A stretch of DNA of 64,000 nucleotides from Candidatus Heimdallarchaeota archaeon (GTDB taxonomy: Archaea; Asgardarchaeota; Heimdallarchaeia; Heimdallarchaeales; Kariarchaeaceae), in the NCBI GenBank assembly GCA_026702845.1, contig JADCLS010000008.1, forward strand, positions 1 through 64,000, written 5' to 3'. Each line of letters begins with the position of its first letter. Positions within the stretch are counted from its first letter, which is position 1. Shown here piece after piece: positions 44,183 to 54,800 of this stretch. The notes under the pieces are model-generated. The model searched no databases, was not told where the DNA came from, and saw nothing but the letters and a program-made list of their open reading frames with translations. Position numbers and translations under genes: made by a program.

Positions 44183-45205
44183 TCAATTCCATACCAATAA
44201 TACTGGATACCCACTGTTTAAAACAGTGAGAGTAATCTGTTCAGCCACTGGATCTAGATACTGATCCAATCTGCTAACACTTCTGACTAATACCAGTGCG
44301 GGTTTGTCATGATCCAGTGATTCTTTAATAATGGAACTCATAACTCCTGTTCTCACCTGATACTCAAAGGATTTGAATTGCACCTTATCATCAATTTGGA
44401 TGGAGGACAGGATATCTTCCATTTTCGCCTTCAATCGATCTCTCACTCCTAACAAATCCATATCCTCATCTGTCTGTTCATCAGTGAGATCAGCTCTTGC
44501 CACTGTTTCGATAATCTTATCCTCTACAACACCAACTAATTTGATTTCATTTTGCGCATTAGCAACGCTCAGAGATCGTCGAGTTAAAGCGATGATGGAA
44601 TTTGGTTGCTGATCCACACTTACAAATGATAGAATGGTATTAGTTCTATCTGGAGGAGCATCAGAAACGATAAGAAAATTGGATTTGATTTCAGCATCAG
44701 ATAATAATTTCGTCAAGTAAAAGCCAAAATAAGATTCTTCCTTCTCTATTCTGAATAATGGAGCCCCTGTGACAAGAATATCAAAATTAAAATCCTCAAA
44801 TAGCTTGACAAGTTTACTACTTAATTTATCCTCCTCTTTTGGTGTCTGCTCAATTATATCAATTATTCTCTCCACTCTATCCCCGATAATCATCTGGGTT
44901 TCTGAGGCCACACCCTCTTCTTTGGTATAATGATCAACATAATCTATCAGGCCTTGCATCTTCTCACTGGTTGTAGTGGCCAAATTTTTGTAAGAATCAA
45001 AGTAATCATCAGTTGTAATAACTTTCAAAGGTAAATGATATTTCTTAGCATAGAGCGTTGCGATTTTGATAGCCTCTTTACCCTGTTGAGTTCCATCATA
45101 CAAAACACCTATGGATGAAATGGGCTCAATCTCATCTATCTCGAGCTTGGGTTTGGTGCTCTTGAGAAAAAGTGCCTCCACTTCATCTATTTTTTTATCA
45201 CTCAT
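44183..45205 (-). CDS. Two-domain universal stress protein (UspA-like)
   Basis: The 340-aa protein carries two tandem Usp-like domains. Domain 1 (residues about 30-165) opens with ISSIGVLYDGTQQGKEAIKIATLYAKKYHLPLKVI, the usual strand followed by a helix. Domain 2 is at about 185-335, with NTILSFVSVDQQPNSIIALTRRSLSVA and, near the end, LVLVRSVSRLD. Glycine-rich ATP loops are degenerate. It is the first gene of a two-gene operon with the NhaD/ArsB transporter 13 bp downstream. Usp domains regulate several transporters of this superfamily, so cytoplasmic control of transport is plausible. The start is ATG 45205, preceded by an A-rich region. Confidence 0.8.
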   Translation of the reverse strand: MSDKKIDEVEALFLKSTKPKLEIDEIEPISSIGVLYDGTQQGKEAIKIATLYAKKYHLPLKVITTDDYFDSYKNLATTTSEKMQGLIDYVDHYTKEEGVASETQMIIGDRVERIIDIIEQTPKEEDKLSSKLVKLFEDFNFDILVTGAPLFRIEKEESYFGFYLTKLLSDAEIKSNFLIVSDAPPDRTNTILSFVSVDQQPNSIIALTRRSLSVANAQNEIKLVGVVEDKIIETVARADLTDEQTDEDMDLLGVRDRLKAKMEDILSSIQIDDKVQFKSFEYQVRTGVMSSIIKESLDHDKPALVLVRSVSRLDQYLDPVAEQITLTVLNSGYPVLLVWN

Positions 45206-45282
45206 TTTTCTTATTTTTTTTTAGACTTTATTCTGAATTAAAATTATCTAATACCGACTGAAATATTATGTAAATTTGATAC

Positions 45283-48153
45283 TTAGATAGCCATATTGAT
45301 TCCAGGACGTCTAGGTACAGCGATTTTGGCTTTAGGATGGTTACTCTCATCTGCTTTGATAATCTCAACAGGAATACCCATCTCACGTTCCAAATAATCC
45401 CTAGATTGGAGTAAAATATCCCATTCTAGATTGAATGTCCAACGGAAGTCTGGAGGTCCACCTGCCTTCATCAGTGATGTAGCGTATGCAGGTACCAATT
45501 TACCCATCTTACGCATATCTGGATTCTTCATAACCCTAGCGGTTAGGTTGTTCAATCCTCCCTCGAAAGCCTCATTATACACATCGAATTTCCAAGATGG
45601 AGCAATGAATATCTCAATTTTCTTTGCAGTATCTCCTTTACGGTCGATTAGAGCTCTGATATCTCGCAAATCAGCCAATATATCTCCCAATACTTTCTCG
45701 CTTAGTTCAGAATCCTCATTGATGAATTTTTTGATAACTTCAGGGTATGTCTCCTCTGAGATAAAGGTCTCATTACCCCACATATCCCAAATTTCCTCGG
45801 TGATGTGCGGAATATACGGAGTAACCAGCTTAACCATGGTTTCCACGGCATATCGAAATGCAGGACCTTTGCTATCTCTTCGTTTCAGATACCACTTCAA
45901 ATCCTGATTGATCTCATGATAGGCACGTTGAAATGCAGATCTTGTCTCCATATTTTCCAGATGCTCCCGAGTTCGTTGAATGTATCCTTGAATTCGAGAT
46001 TGCAACCAGTAATCTATAGTTTGCATCTTGTCATCATCGATTTCTTCCTTGGATAGGGAGTATAGACTGATTAGCCATTTCTGGTAGCTTTCACCCTCCT
46101 TCAGTGCGAACTGAGCATCTTTGAAGCCCTCTCCGGCTATGGCAAATCCCAGTCTGGTTGCATCTCTTCCAAAAGCTGATACTACATCCTCGATGGTTCT
46201 GAAATTACCCTTGGATTTGGACATCTTCTCTGCCTTGTTGGATCCAGGTTTAATGATTGCCACATATCCATTTACTGCTATACCTTTGGGCCAGTATTTC
46301 TTGGGAAAAACTGCAGTATGATGCATCAGCATGAAGGTCAGGTGATTATTCAACAAATCTTTTCCTGATGTTCTCAAATCAAAGCCATAATAGTACTCAA
46401 TATCATCCTGAATGGTTTTCATCAACTTCTCAGGGATACCATATTTCTGACTCAATGATTTTCGATTACCCTTGGATATGATTAAATAATTAAAAATGTC
46501 ATCTGTTGCCCATTCTTCCTTGAATTCTCCAGCATTGACATACTTTGAAATAATATAGTAGACCATGTAGATGACAGAATCACTCAATGTCTCGATTATC
46601 CAATCGGTATCCCAAGGCATAGGGGTACCCATTCCAGATCGTCTAGCACAGGCCTTGTTCTCCAACCAGTCTACAGTATTATGGAATGCAGGTATAGCCT
46701 CCTTGGGTATAATATCCATCTCATCCAACAGTTGATGCACCACATCCTTCCACTCCTGATCACCAAATTTCAGGAACCACTGGTTTTCCAGATATTTCAC
46801 ATGATTACGGGTTGAGCATCGGCAAATAACTACATCAGCTGGTTCTTTTAGGATAGAAGCAATATTATCATTGACAAAATCCTCGATGATTATATCCTTG
46901 ACTGTTTGGACAGTCTTACCTTCATATTTACCAGTAATTGCTTTCAGAACACCACCTGCATGTTCTCTTCTGTAGATGATCTTAGTAGCCTCCTTCACCT
47001 TAGGATCATGCATATCAGTGATCTTCATTTTCTCAATCTCCTCACCTGCTGGAAATTCACCATATTCATCAATGGTGATCAGTGAGATGGGTTGGATAGC
47101 TTCCAAATCCTTTTGAGTTATACCATATTGTTTCAGGGCCTTAGCATCGGTCTTAATTTGTTTCAACACCACCCAATCCATAGGTGCATGAGCTGGTACA
47201 GACATGACAACGCCAGTTGATCCCTCGGGATCGATGAATGCACCCGGTAGGATCATTACCTCTTTCTTATTCACAGGATTGATAGTAGTTGATCCAATAA
47301 TTTCATTGTTATCTATTGTTTCCACTATCTCGACATCATACTGCTGATCCTGTAACTTCAATACAGTCGTCCTTGATACCACCCAGTGCTCGTTACCAAC
47401 TTTTATTTTCACATATTCAGCTTCGGGATGAATAAACATATTGGTGACACCAAAGATGGTTTCAGGCCGTAGCGTTGCTGGAACGAAATAAGCATCAAAA
47501 ATCTTGGAATGGAATTTCAGCATAATGAAATCCACTACTCTTGCTCCTTCTCCCTTCAAACGATCATGATCTCCTGTAGGATTACCACAATTTGGACACC
47601 AGATTACAGGATGAGAGCCCTGTATAACATAACCATCTGTTTTCAGTTTTCTGTACTGCCACTCGATGAACTTTGAGAATACTGGGGTCATTTGGGTTGT
47701 TACAAATTTTCGTCTCCAATCAATGGCCAAACCTAATTTTGTGTTGGTTTGGATCCACTCATTCATGAAATATTCTACTATGTACTCTGGATTGGTAAAT
47801 TTACTAATATCCTTCTCTGAAATCCCAGACATTTTCAATGCTCTGATCTGGGATTCATCTCCAGCCTTTACTCTCTTTGCCATACCCACAATGGGTTCAC
47901 CTGTGGCATGAAATGCAAAGGGAAATAAAACATTCTTACCTAACATACGTTGGTATCTAGCCATGACCTCAGCCTTCATCAATGAATATCCATGGCCCAG
48001 ATGGGGAGCTCCATTCAAATAGGGAAAGGGAAAGTTGATGAAGTACTTAGGCCTATCATCACGGTCTGACTCAAACAATTTTTCTTCGTTCCATTGTTCT
48101 TGCCATTTTTTTTCTACTGATTCAAAATCATATACAATCTCGTCTTGACTCAT
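45283..48153 (-). CDS. leuS: Leucyl-tRNA synthetase, archaeal/eukaryotic-cytosolic type
   Basis: The 956-aa class I synthetase has HLGH (the HIGH motif, residues about 52-55), FAFHATGEPIVGMAKR in the N-terminal fold, a large inserted editing domain (about residues 200-480, with the conserved TLRPETIFGVTNM), KMSKSKGN at about 643-650, then the anticodon-binding helical bundle and a C-terminal domain of the archaeal type. It charges tRNA-Leu and clears mischarged product. It is monocistronic, with SD GAGGTG and a hairpin-rich leader (48154-48280) that could regulate translation. ATG 48153 starts the protein. This gene is the clearest evidence of archaeal origin in the window. Confidence 0.95.
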   Translation of the reverse strand: MSQDEIVYDFESVEKKWQEQWNEEKLFESDRDDRPKYFINFPFPYLNGAPHLGHGYSLMKAEVMARYQRMLGKNVLFPFAFHATGEPIVGMAKRVKAGDESQIRALKMSGISEKDISKFTNPEYIVEYFMNEWIQTNTKLGLAIDWRRKFVTTQMTPVFSKFIEWQYRKLKTDGYVIQGSHPVIWCPNCGNPTGDHDRLKGEGARVVDFIMLKFHSKIFDAYFVPATLRPETIFGVTNMFIHPEAEYVKIKVGNEHWVVSRTTVLKLQDQQYDVEIVETIDNNEIIGSTTINPVNKKEVMILPGAFIDPEGSTGVVMSVPAHAPMDWVVLKQIKTDAKALKQYGITQKDLEAIQPISLITIDEYGEFPAGEEIEKMKITDMHDPKVKEATKIIYRREHAGGVLKAITGKYEGKTVQTVKDIIIEDFVNDNIASILKEPADVVICRCSTRNHVKYLENQWFLKFGDQEWKDVVHQLLDEMDIIPKEAIPAFHNTVDWLENKACARRSGMGTPMPWDTDWIIETLSDSVIYMVYYIISKYVNAGEFKEEWATDDIFNYLIISKGNRKSLSQKYGIPEKLMKTIQDDIEYYYGFDLRTSGKDLLNNHLTFMLMHHTAVFPKKYWPKGIAVNGYVAIIKPGSNKAEKMSKSKGNFRTIEDVVSAFGRDATRLGFAIAGEGFKDAQFALKEGESYQKWLISLYSLSKEEIDDDKMQTIDYWLQSRIQGYIQRTREHLENMETRSAFQRAYHEINQDLKWYLKRRDSKGPAFRYAVETMVKLVTPYIPHITEEIWDMWGNETFISEETYPEVIKKFINEDSELSEKVLGDILADLRDIRALIDRKGDTAKKIEIFIAPSWKFDVYNEAFEGGLNNLTARVMKNPDMRKMGKLVPAYATSLMKAGGPPDFRWTFNLEWDILLQSRDYLEREMGIPVEIIKADESNHPKAKIAVPRRPGINMAI

Positions 48154-48280
48154 GGTTTCACCTCATTAGTGTTAAAGAAATTTACAACATGAGGTGACCT
48201 AATCCGATATATCAAAAAATTATTAGTGAAGAAGAACGCACTCACTCATAAGGATTATAACCTCATAGGAACTATCGGAT
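48154..48280 (-). promoter_or_regulatory. Putative structured leader of leuS with an SD-sequestering hairpin
   Basis: On the minus strand, TCACCTCAT (48197-48189) is an exact 9-bp complement of ATGAGGTGA (48166-48158), which contains the leuS ribosome binding site; the loop is 22 bases. Further upstream, ATGAGGT (48266-48260) could pair with the same arm over 7 bp. An outer pair, ATCCGATA (48280-48273) and TATCGGAT (48209-48202), also exists. An ATG-TTG-TAA mini-ORF (Met-Leu-stop) overlaps the anti-SD arm. The structure only matters if transcription starts upstream of 48200. A TATA-like GTTATAATC near 48258 would allow this; GATATATC near 48210 would not. Confidence 0.4.
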
Positions 48281-48534
48281 AACTATTAATAAACTAATCG
48301 TTAATTCACATTGGTTATGGTCTGTTGAATGGTATAATTGAATGTGAATAGTTCTACGGAGAGTTCTTAAAAAAAAAGATTTGGGAACTTGAGGATTTGT
48401 CGAAATTAAGTTAGCACAGAATACGAAAATTGGAGAGACATAATGAATATTAGCTGAAGAGAGGTCAAAATCGATAATTCACTTCTATTATCCACTCATA
48501 AATATTTATATTGACCTTATGCTTTCTTGTAATC

Positions 48535-49020
48535 ATGTCAATTGTACTCAAGGATAGCAAGACATTGTATTCTGGAGAAATCCTCAAAACAAAACTAGCC
48601 AGAAAAAACATTGAGAGAATTCAAGATGCACTGATTAATGGAGAAGATATATTATTCATTAAATGGTTGGAAAAACAGTGCTTCAATCTAAATACCTGTG
48701 TTATCGGTGAATGTGCCCACTCACTTTTAGTCTTGTTGCACTATAGAATTGTTACACGCAATATCTCAGAGGAAAGTAGATTGCTTCATGTGATCAAAAA
48801 GGAAAGAAAGGCAGGAATTTGGGAACGCTTCCCTTTTTACATGATGATTCATGTACTAAATCAATCAGAACATCCCCTTGCCTTTGCTGAATTGAAATAC
48901 GCCCTTCCTGCAATCGAAACAAGGTTAAAACGCAACTCCTATCGATTTGACGAAATTAAACGAGACATACTTCTCACTGCTATTGAAAAAGTGCGTATTT
49001 CAATCCGAGAGTTGATTTGA
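48535..49020 (+). CDS. Hypothetical soluble protein, 161 aa
   Basis: I do not recognise this helical protein, which is rich in Lys, Arg, Glu and Leu. It has several Cys in the first half (CFNLNTCVIGEC), possibly metal-binding, but the spacing fits no known motif. A strong TATA element AATATTTATA at 48501-48510 lies 27 bases before ATG 48535, so I reject the earlier ATG at 48511. It is convergent with the envelope operon, 15 bp from its end. Confidence 0.55.
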   Translation: MSIVLKDSKTLYSGEILKTKLARKNIERIQDALINGEDILFIKWLEKQCFNLNTCVIGECAHSLLVLLHYRIVTRNISEESRLLHVIKKERKAGIWERFPFYMMIHVLNQSEHPLAFAELKYALPAIETRLKRNSYRFDEIKRDILLTAIEKVRISIRELI

Positions 49021-49035
49021 TTCATTTTATCAATA

Positions 49036-50661
49036 TTATGTATCCTCTGGTGAAATCTGAACATGAGGGCTTGAAAAGGTTTCAAAATCGATATTGCCCT
49101 TGTTGAGAAGATCTAATTTGTCAAGGCTAATAATTTCATATCCATTTTCTATATCCTTTACAATATCTGCTTTAATCAATTTTTCCAAGAATCTAATAAC
49201 TGTTCTACGGTTCATCTCCTCAGCATGAAGTAGATCTTCAATGTGAAACTGATTCTTTGAGAGTTGAGATAATTTTTGCAGTAAAAGTACAGAATTTTCT
49301 GATTTTAGCTTGAGATCGAGGATCTTAAGGTCCATATCAAAATCATCAAGATAATCTGCAGCGACAAATACTGTATTTCGTTTAATGTTCACTTTATAGA
49401 TATATCCAAAATCTTCAAGGACCTGAAGGTGCCACAATAATGAACCAGAACCCAAGGAAGTATGTTTTTTGATTTCACGAAGATGCATCCCCAACCCTCC
49501 TTTTGCTTCAAGATAGTCTAATATCTGAGCACGGTACTGATTCATCAAAACTTCACCTGGATTGAGGTTCCGATCTTCAATATGGAAATATGCCCCAACG
49601 ATCAAAACAAATCCACTGATAGCATAATCTCTAATCCATCCAAGAAATCTCAAAATTCTTTTGTATAAGAAGATAAACAGCATGGCAATCACAATAATTA
49701 ACCAATTTATTGGGTTACTTGGATTACCAGGAAATGAGATTGAGGGATCCTCATTGTCAGGTGGAGTGGATTGTATAGGAATACTCGTATTTGTGTTCGT
49801 TGTAGGATTATCAGTTGTTGAATTACCAATTACAGTGGTACTTTCTTGGCTAATATTGCTAGATACGGTAGTATTGTCAACTGAGGTTACTTGGGTCTGG
49901 ATAAATTCCTGATACTTGTTATCTGTTGTATCTTGAAGGAAATGTACAATAAAATCGGAGATAAAAGATAAATTACCGAGTTGAGTTAGAACGATTTGCT
50001 CTTCTACTTCCTCCACATGATTCTGGATCAGTGCAAGTGGGCAAATATAAATTGTGGAATCCGCATCAACTCGTGTCATAGCAGAAAAGGGGTAGGAAAT
50101 CTCTTCTGTTGAATTACTATCAATCACTGCAGAGAGGGTAGTATTACCAGAAGAATATTCAATAGCTGCAATAGATCCAGTATAGGTATAATTTTTTGAG
50201 GTCTCATATTTATCCAAATCATCATTTAATTGAATTTTCCATTCAATATCCTCCTCATCACCATATGGACTTTCTGATGATTCAATTGCCATCAAATCCA
50301 AGGTATTTTCTGTAAAGGAATCAATGTATGGTGTAATAAATACACTTAGAGAATTATTATTTTGTAAAAAGGAATCAAGAGAATCTTCCACGGCTAAACT
50401 CAAGTCAAATTCAATATAACTGGCAAATATTAGGATATCAAATGTTGAAATATCAATTTCTGTATTTTCATTAATTGAAATACTGGTGATTTCAAATGCT
50501 GTAGAATTAATTTCATTAGATAAAATGGTTGCTTCTTCAGGATCTGAATACAGGATCAACACAGAAGGTTTATTCTGATCTAAATGAGTTGAAGAGCCCT
50601 GATTACCAATAGCTATCAGTAAGGAAAAGACAATTATCAATATTCGGAACTCCTTTTTCAT
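49036..50661 (-). CDS. Membrane-spanning winged-helix regulator with an extracellular sensor domain
   Basis: The 541-aa protein has a signal/anchor sequence. The extracellular alpha/beta domain (residues about 25-240) starts SVLILYSDPEEATILSNEIN and resembles GATase-like/DUF4350 folds. A Ser/Thr-rich linker (about 255-305) follows, then two membrane helices (about 318-366). The cytoplasmic part has a winged helix (about 370-445, DYLEAKGGLGMHLREIKKHTSLGSGSLLWHLQVLEDFG, typical of archaeal MarR/ArsR-like wHTH) and a second helical/winged segment (about 455-515). This is a one-component membrane sensor that could read an envelope signal and bind DNA. It is the last gene of the four-gene operon, 12 bp behind the transglutaminase gene. 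Confidence 0.75.
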   Translation of the reverse strand: MKKEFRILIIVFSLLIAIGNQGSSTHLDQNKPSVLILYSDPEEATILSNEINSTAFEITSISINENTEIDISTFDILIFASYIEFDLSLAVEDSLDSFLQNNNSLSVFITPYIDSFTENTLDLMAIESSESPYGDEEDIEWKIQLNDDLDKYETSKNYTYTGSIAAIEYSSGNTTLSAVIDSNSTEEISYPFSAMTRVDADSTIYICPLALIQNHVEEVEEQIVLTQLGNLSFISDFIVHFLQDTTDNKYQEFIQTQVTSVDNTTVSSNISQESTTVIGNSTTDNPTTNTNTSIPIQSTPPDNEDPSISFPGNPSNPINWLIIVIAMLFIFLYKRILRFLGWIRDYAISGFVLIVGAYFHIEDRNLNPGEVLMNQYRAQILDYLEAKGGLGMHLREIKKHTSLGSGSLLWHLQVLEDFGYIYKVNIKRNTVFVAADYLDDFDMDLKILDLKLKSENSVLLLQKLSQLSKNQFHIEDLLHAEEMNRRTVIRFLEKLIKADIVKDIENGYEIISLDKLDLLNKGNIDFETFSSPHVQISPEDT

Positions 50662-50673
50662 GTTGTATTACCT

Positions 50674-51807
50674 TCAAGAGCTTCTCTCAGGATTGAGTAG
50701 AGTTACTAGTTTTTCCTGTTGTATTCTTCTAGTCCTTCTAAAATTAACTAGATTAAATACTACATAAATTATTGGAATGAAGATTAATTGAAGAACGATA
50801 ATTGTTCTAATCTTTGAAAAATATTGAGTTTCCATGTTCTTGATCTCAATGGTATAATTTCTACTTATCGTGGGGTTCTCTATTCCATCAACAGGGATCC
50901 ATCTATAATTTAACAAGCGATATGGCTGATCAGGCCCCTGTGTCATTATAATTCTTTTATTATCTGTTTTCATCCAATTATCATAAAGCTGATCCTTTCC
51001 TCTTGTTGGATCTGCTGAAACTAATCCGATTCCAGGCAATTCAAACATTGGAAAAGCATGAGCTATCACGCCATCATCACTCATGATCATTCCCTCATAG
51101 AAATCAGCAAACCATGCAGTGTGTCCAATAGCGGGAATTCCCATTGCCCTAACTAGAGCTATGAAGAGATTCTGGTACTCGTCACAATCACCATATCCAT
51201 TTGACAATGCAAATGAAGCACCACGAGAGGTAGATAGTAATTTATAATTGAGATAATGTGAGGTAAAATTATATGCTTCAAATGCCATTGATTTGTAATC
51301 TGAGGATTTTGCCTGTAATCGACTAGCTACTTCTCTGATCCTCAAGTCCGTAGTATCAGTTAATGGATCGTATGCCATGAATTTAACATAGTTAGAATCT
51401 GTTGTGTTAAACTGGAAATTTGGTAATTCAATTGAGGAGTAATCAATAAAATTCACAGTTAGATTGACATCTATCTTTAGATCGATTGTTTGTCCGGGTT
51501 CTACATTCTCGAAGGAATAAGTAAGAAATTTATTAGAATAATCATCAATAGATGTGCGATTGGGTTCAGAATGAATCAATATGTCATTGACTCGCTGATA
51601 TGGTTCCCAAGATTTTAGCTGAGCCAACCGAATATCAACACTTGTAAGATTTAATGGCCCATTATTTACAAAGAAGTACCGATAACTAAGTTGATACTTT
51701 GTCTCTCCCTTTACAAGTTCATCATTCTCTTGATCATAGGAATAATAGAATCCGCTAAAAATCAGCATTACAATGAGAATAGGAGCAATATATGTTACCT
51801 TCTTCAC
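50674..51807 (-). CDS. Membrane-anchored transglutaminase-like enzyme
   Basis: The 377-aa protein has an N-terminal signal anchor and a C-terminal membrane helix (about residues 335-355), with the domain between them outside the cell. The transglutaminase/cysteine-protease triad is intact. The Cys is in NGYGDCDEYQNLFIALVRAMGIPA (about C206, preceded by the usual G-D), the His in AHAFPMFELPG (about H250), and the Asp in SADPTRG (about D265). The family cross-links or cleaves peptides. GTG 51807 overlaps the upstream gene's stop by four bases (GTGA), so the two are translationally coupled. In the fused bacterial relatives the TG domain is inactive. Here a separate, apparently active copy is encoded. 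Confidence 0.8.
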   Translation of the reverse strand: MKKVTYIAPILIVMLIFSGFYYSYDQENDELVKGETKYQLSYRYFFVNNGPLNLTSVDIRLAQLKSWEPYQRVNDILIHSEPNRTSIDDYSNKFLTYSFENVEPGQTIDLKIDVNLTVNFIDYSSIELPNFQFNTTDSNYVKFMAYDPLTDTTDLRIREVASRLQAKSSDYKSMAFEAYNFTSHYLNYKLLSTSRGASFALSNGYGDCDEYQNLFIALVRAMGIPAIGHTAWFADFYEGMIMSDDGVIAHAFPMFELPGIGLVSADPTRGKDQLYDNWMKTDNKRIIMTQGPDQPYRLLNYRWIPVDGIENPTISRNYTIEIKNMETQYFSKIRTIIVLQLIFIPIIYVVFNLVNFRRTRRIQQEKLVTLLNPERSS

Positions 51808-54800
51808 TCTTCATCCCTCCATTTATCTGCTAGTTCTATTCCCATCAAAGCAGCACGAATGGGGGAGTATTCTGTTGCATCAAGATTATTTTTCTCAATA
51901 TACTGCAATCTGAATAACAGTGAGGAAAGGTTAATATTCTGTATCTCAAGCCCAGGTCTTTTATTTACTTCCAGCACTAATATTCTATTATTTTCATCAA
52001 TTACTAGATCAACTCCAGCATAGCCCAGTCCAGTTGATTTCTGAGCTAAACAAGCAACTGCAAGTAATTCATTCCAGTTATCGATTTTTAGATTTTCAAA
52101 TGCTTTCTTAGTATCAGGATGAATTAATATCTCATTTTGCTTGTATTCCACCCGTGTAATTGATCCATCTTTCATATCTATAGCGGCACCAAGCGCTCCT
52201 TGTTTCAAGTTAGCCTTGCCGTCGCTTTCTTCTGTTGCCAATCTAGACATAGCCATGACAGGAATTCCCTTGAATACGATAACACGAATATCAGCCAAAC
52301 CCAGACTAATCTGAGATAAATCAGGATGTTGAATCACTCGTTCTTCTATAATAGCAATATCATGAGTATTTGATGTCTGGCTACTCAGAAATTCTCCTTG
52401 AATAATTTTACTTACATGTTCTTTCACAGCATCTGGATGATATTCTTGTCCACTAATAATGAATCCCTTTTCAGTTCTTTTGCTTATTACGATAATGCCT
52501 TTACCACCATAAGACTCTGAGGGTTTCACAACAAATCCATCCTCAAAAATCTTCTCTTCTCTTAGGCGATTAATAAGTGAATCAAGATTCTCCTGATCCT
52601 CAATCACTGCAAGAAGATTGGTTGTGGGAACCTTCCATTTATCAAATTGTTCCTTTAGATAAAACTTGTTGATGAATGGGAAGAGGACGTTTTGATTATA
52701 TCTTGAGATATAATCTCTATTCCTTCCAATCATAGTCAGTGGTGAAACCTTATGAGTGAATAGTCTTTTGAATCTTTTCTTATCAAATACTGTATAGTAT
52801 TGATTCTTTGCCACAATAATGAACAGAAATAGCAGTAAGATCCATAATTCTGGATGTAATGAGAAGAAGAGAATGACAGGATCTACTATCATAACCAGGT
52901 ATGCACAAAAAGTGATAAACATAGTACTAAGATAGGTTAGAAAAGCATGACTATAATTAGTCTCTTCACCCTCACGTATATATCTGTCTGCCATCCAGGG
53001 AGTAATCAGAATAGGGATAAGTAGAGAACCTGCCAAGAACTCAATTTTGAATATTTCACCAATCATTTCTAAAACTGTAATACTAGTCACTAAAAAGAGC
53101 ATCATTATTGCAATTCTGAATCCAACTGGGAAGGCATATGGTTGTATTAATCTACGAACAATTGAGGATAGAAGGAAAAGGTTGGCAAAAATCAATAGTC
53201 CCCATCCCAGACCCATAGTAGCCCAAGAAACAGCGATTATTGCTGGGGCAAAATATCCATAAGACTTCATTCCTACAACATATCTCAGGAATAGAATCAT
53301 TAACACTGCGAACAGATATTTGAAAAGATAATAGGATGCTGTGATTATTAGTAGAGCATCATCTATGATAATATTGGCTAGAATAGCTAATGAAATCATT
53401 AGCAATGCGAGTAAGAATAAATTGTAATTCTCATTCTCTGATTTATAAGTTTCAATGTGCATAAGTAACTCACCTCCTCGTTTTTCTTTATTGTATCCAG
53501 TATACAATGTGTATACTAGAAAAACACCACTTAGGAGGTAAAAAAATATCGAGGAAAAATCCACCTCTGTGTGTTCAAAATTTTCGTCTGTTCCTACGGA
53601 TTGCAAATAGAACCATTCTGTTTTACTGATATTGGAGGAATCATCAGCAGCTACAATTCTAAATTCTACAGTACCCTCATTGAATGGTCCAATTGTGTAT
53701 TTCCAGTACTCATCATCCATCCTATTTCCTTTAAATTTGATGATTTTCCCATCAATATTAACTTCAATCCAAGATTCACGTACAGAAGATTCTGGATCTG
53801 CAATTATTGCTCCAGTGCTATAAGTACCTGAAAAGCTAGAATTAGTATCCATTCTGGCATTAAAACTTGGGTAGATTAAGGGTGAATAAATATCCACAAT
53901 GTCTTCATCAATCACCACTTGATTATTCTCCAACTGTAACAGGAGGAGAATTGCTTGATAGGTAGAACTGACCCGGCTTGAATATCCCGGTCGTGTGGCA
54001 AATCCTCCATCAGGATTCCTAAGAGACATGACAAAGGATTGAATTTCTGTGGAATTATAAGGAAGATCCAACATTTGAGCGATTTGAATGGCGTAATAGG
54101 TTGCTTCCATACTAGGAACGGTTTTATCATAGCGGTCAAGATAGCCACCACTACTATGTTTGAAGTAATGAAGTTTATAGATAAATGGATCAGAAGAATT
54201 TACTTCATCTCCAAGTAGTTGCCGTATCTTAAGGCCACGATACGTAGAGATGATCGAAGAGTTTGATCCGGGGTAATTTGCATATCCTGTATCCCTATTC
54301 CTATAAAAGAGCAAAGTTTTTAGTATTAGATCAGCATCTACTTCATCATTATCTAACTCATTAAGCAATTTCAGGGATTGAAGAGCCCAATAAGTATATG
54401 TTATATATCCAAGCTGATAATCAGGTTTTTTTCCAAAAAATCCATCTGAATTCTGAGCTAATAGGATATATTTTTTCAGATCTTGAGCATTATCAAGAGA
54501 ATAATTGAGAGCACGTAGAGCACGAATCCCATAGTAGGTATATTTTATAGTTGCTTCGGCATATGGCCGATATCCGAAAGCACTTTGTTGTCTATCAAAT
54601 GATTTTTCAATAAAATTGGAAATACCTGAAGTGAATTTCAATGAATAACCCAGTGTCTTTGTTAACAGGAGAGCTCGAGTAGTATAGGATAAATCAGCAA
54701 TATCTCCCGGGTAATTACCAATTCCATAAGATATATCATTATTCACAAGAATATAAGATGCGATATCTATCAAATCAATATAAGGAGCAGGTAATCCATG

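Noticed and set aside
45431..45907. 158-codon open frame antisense to leuS
   Set aside because: It lies fully opposite a solid coding region, and its product looks like a shadow of the synthetase codons.
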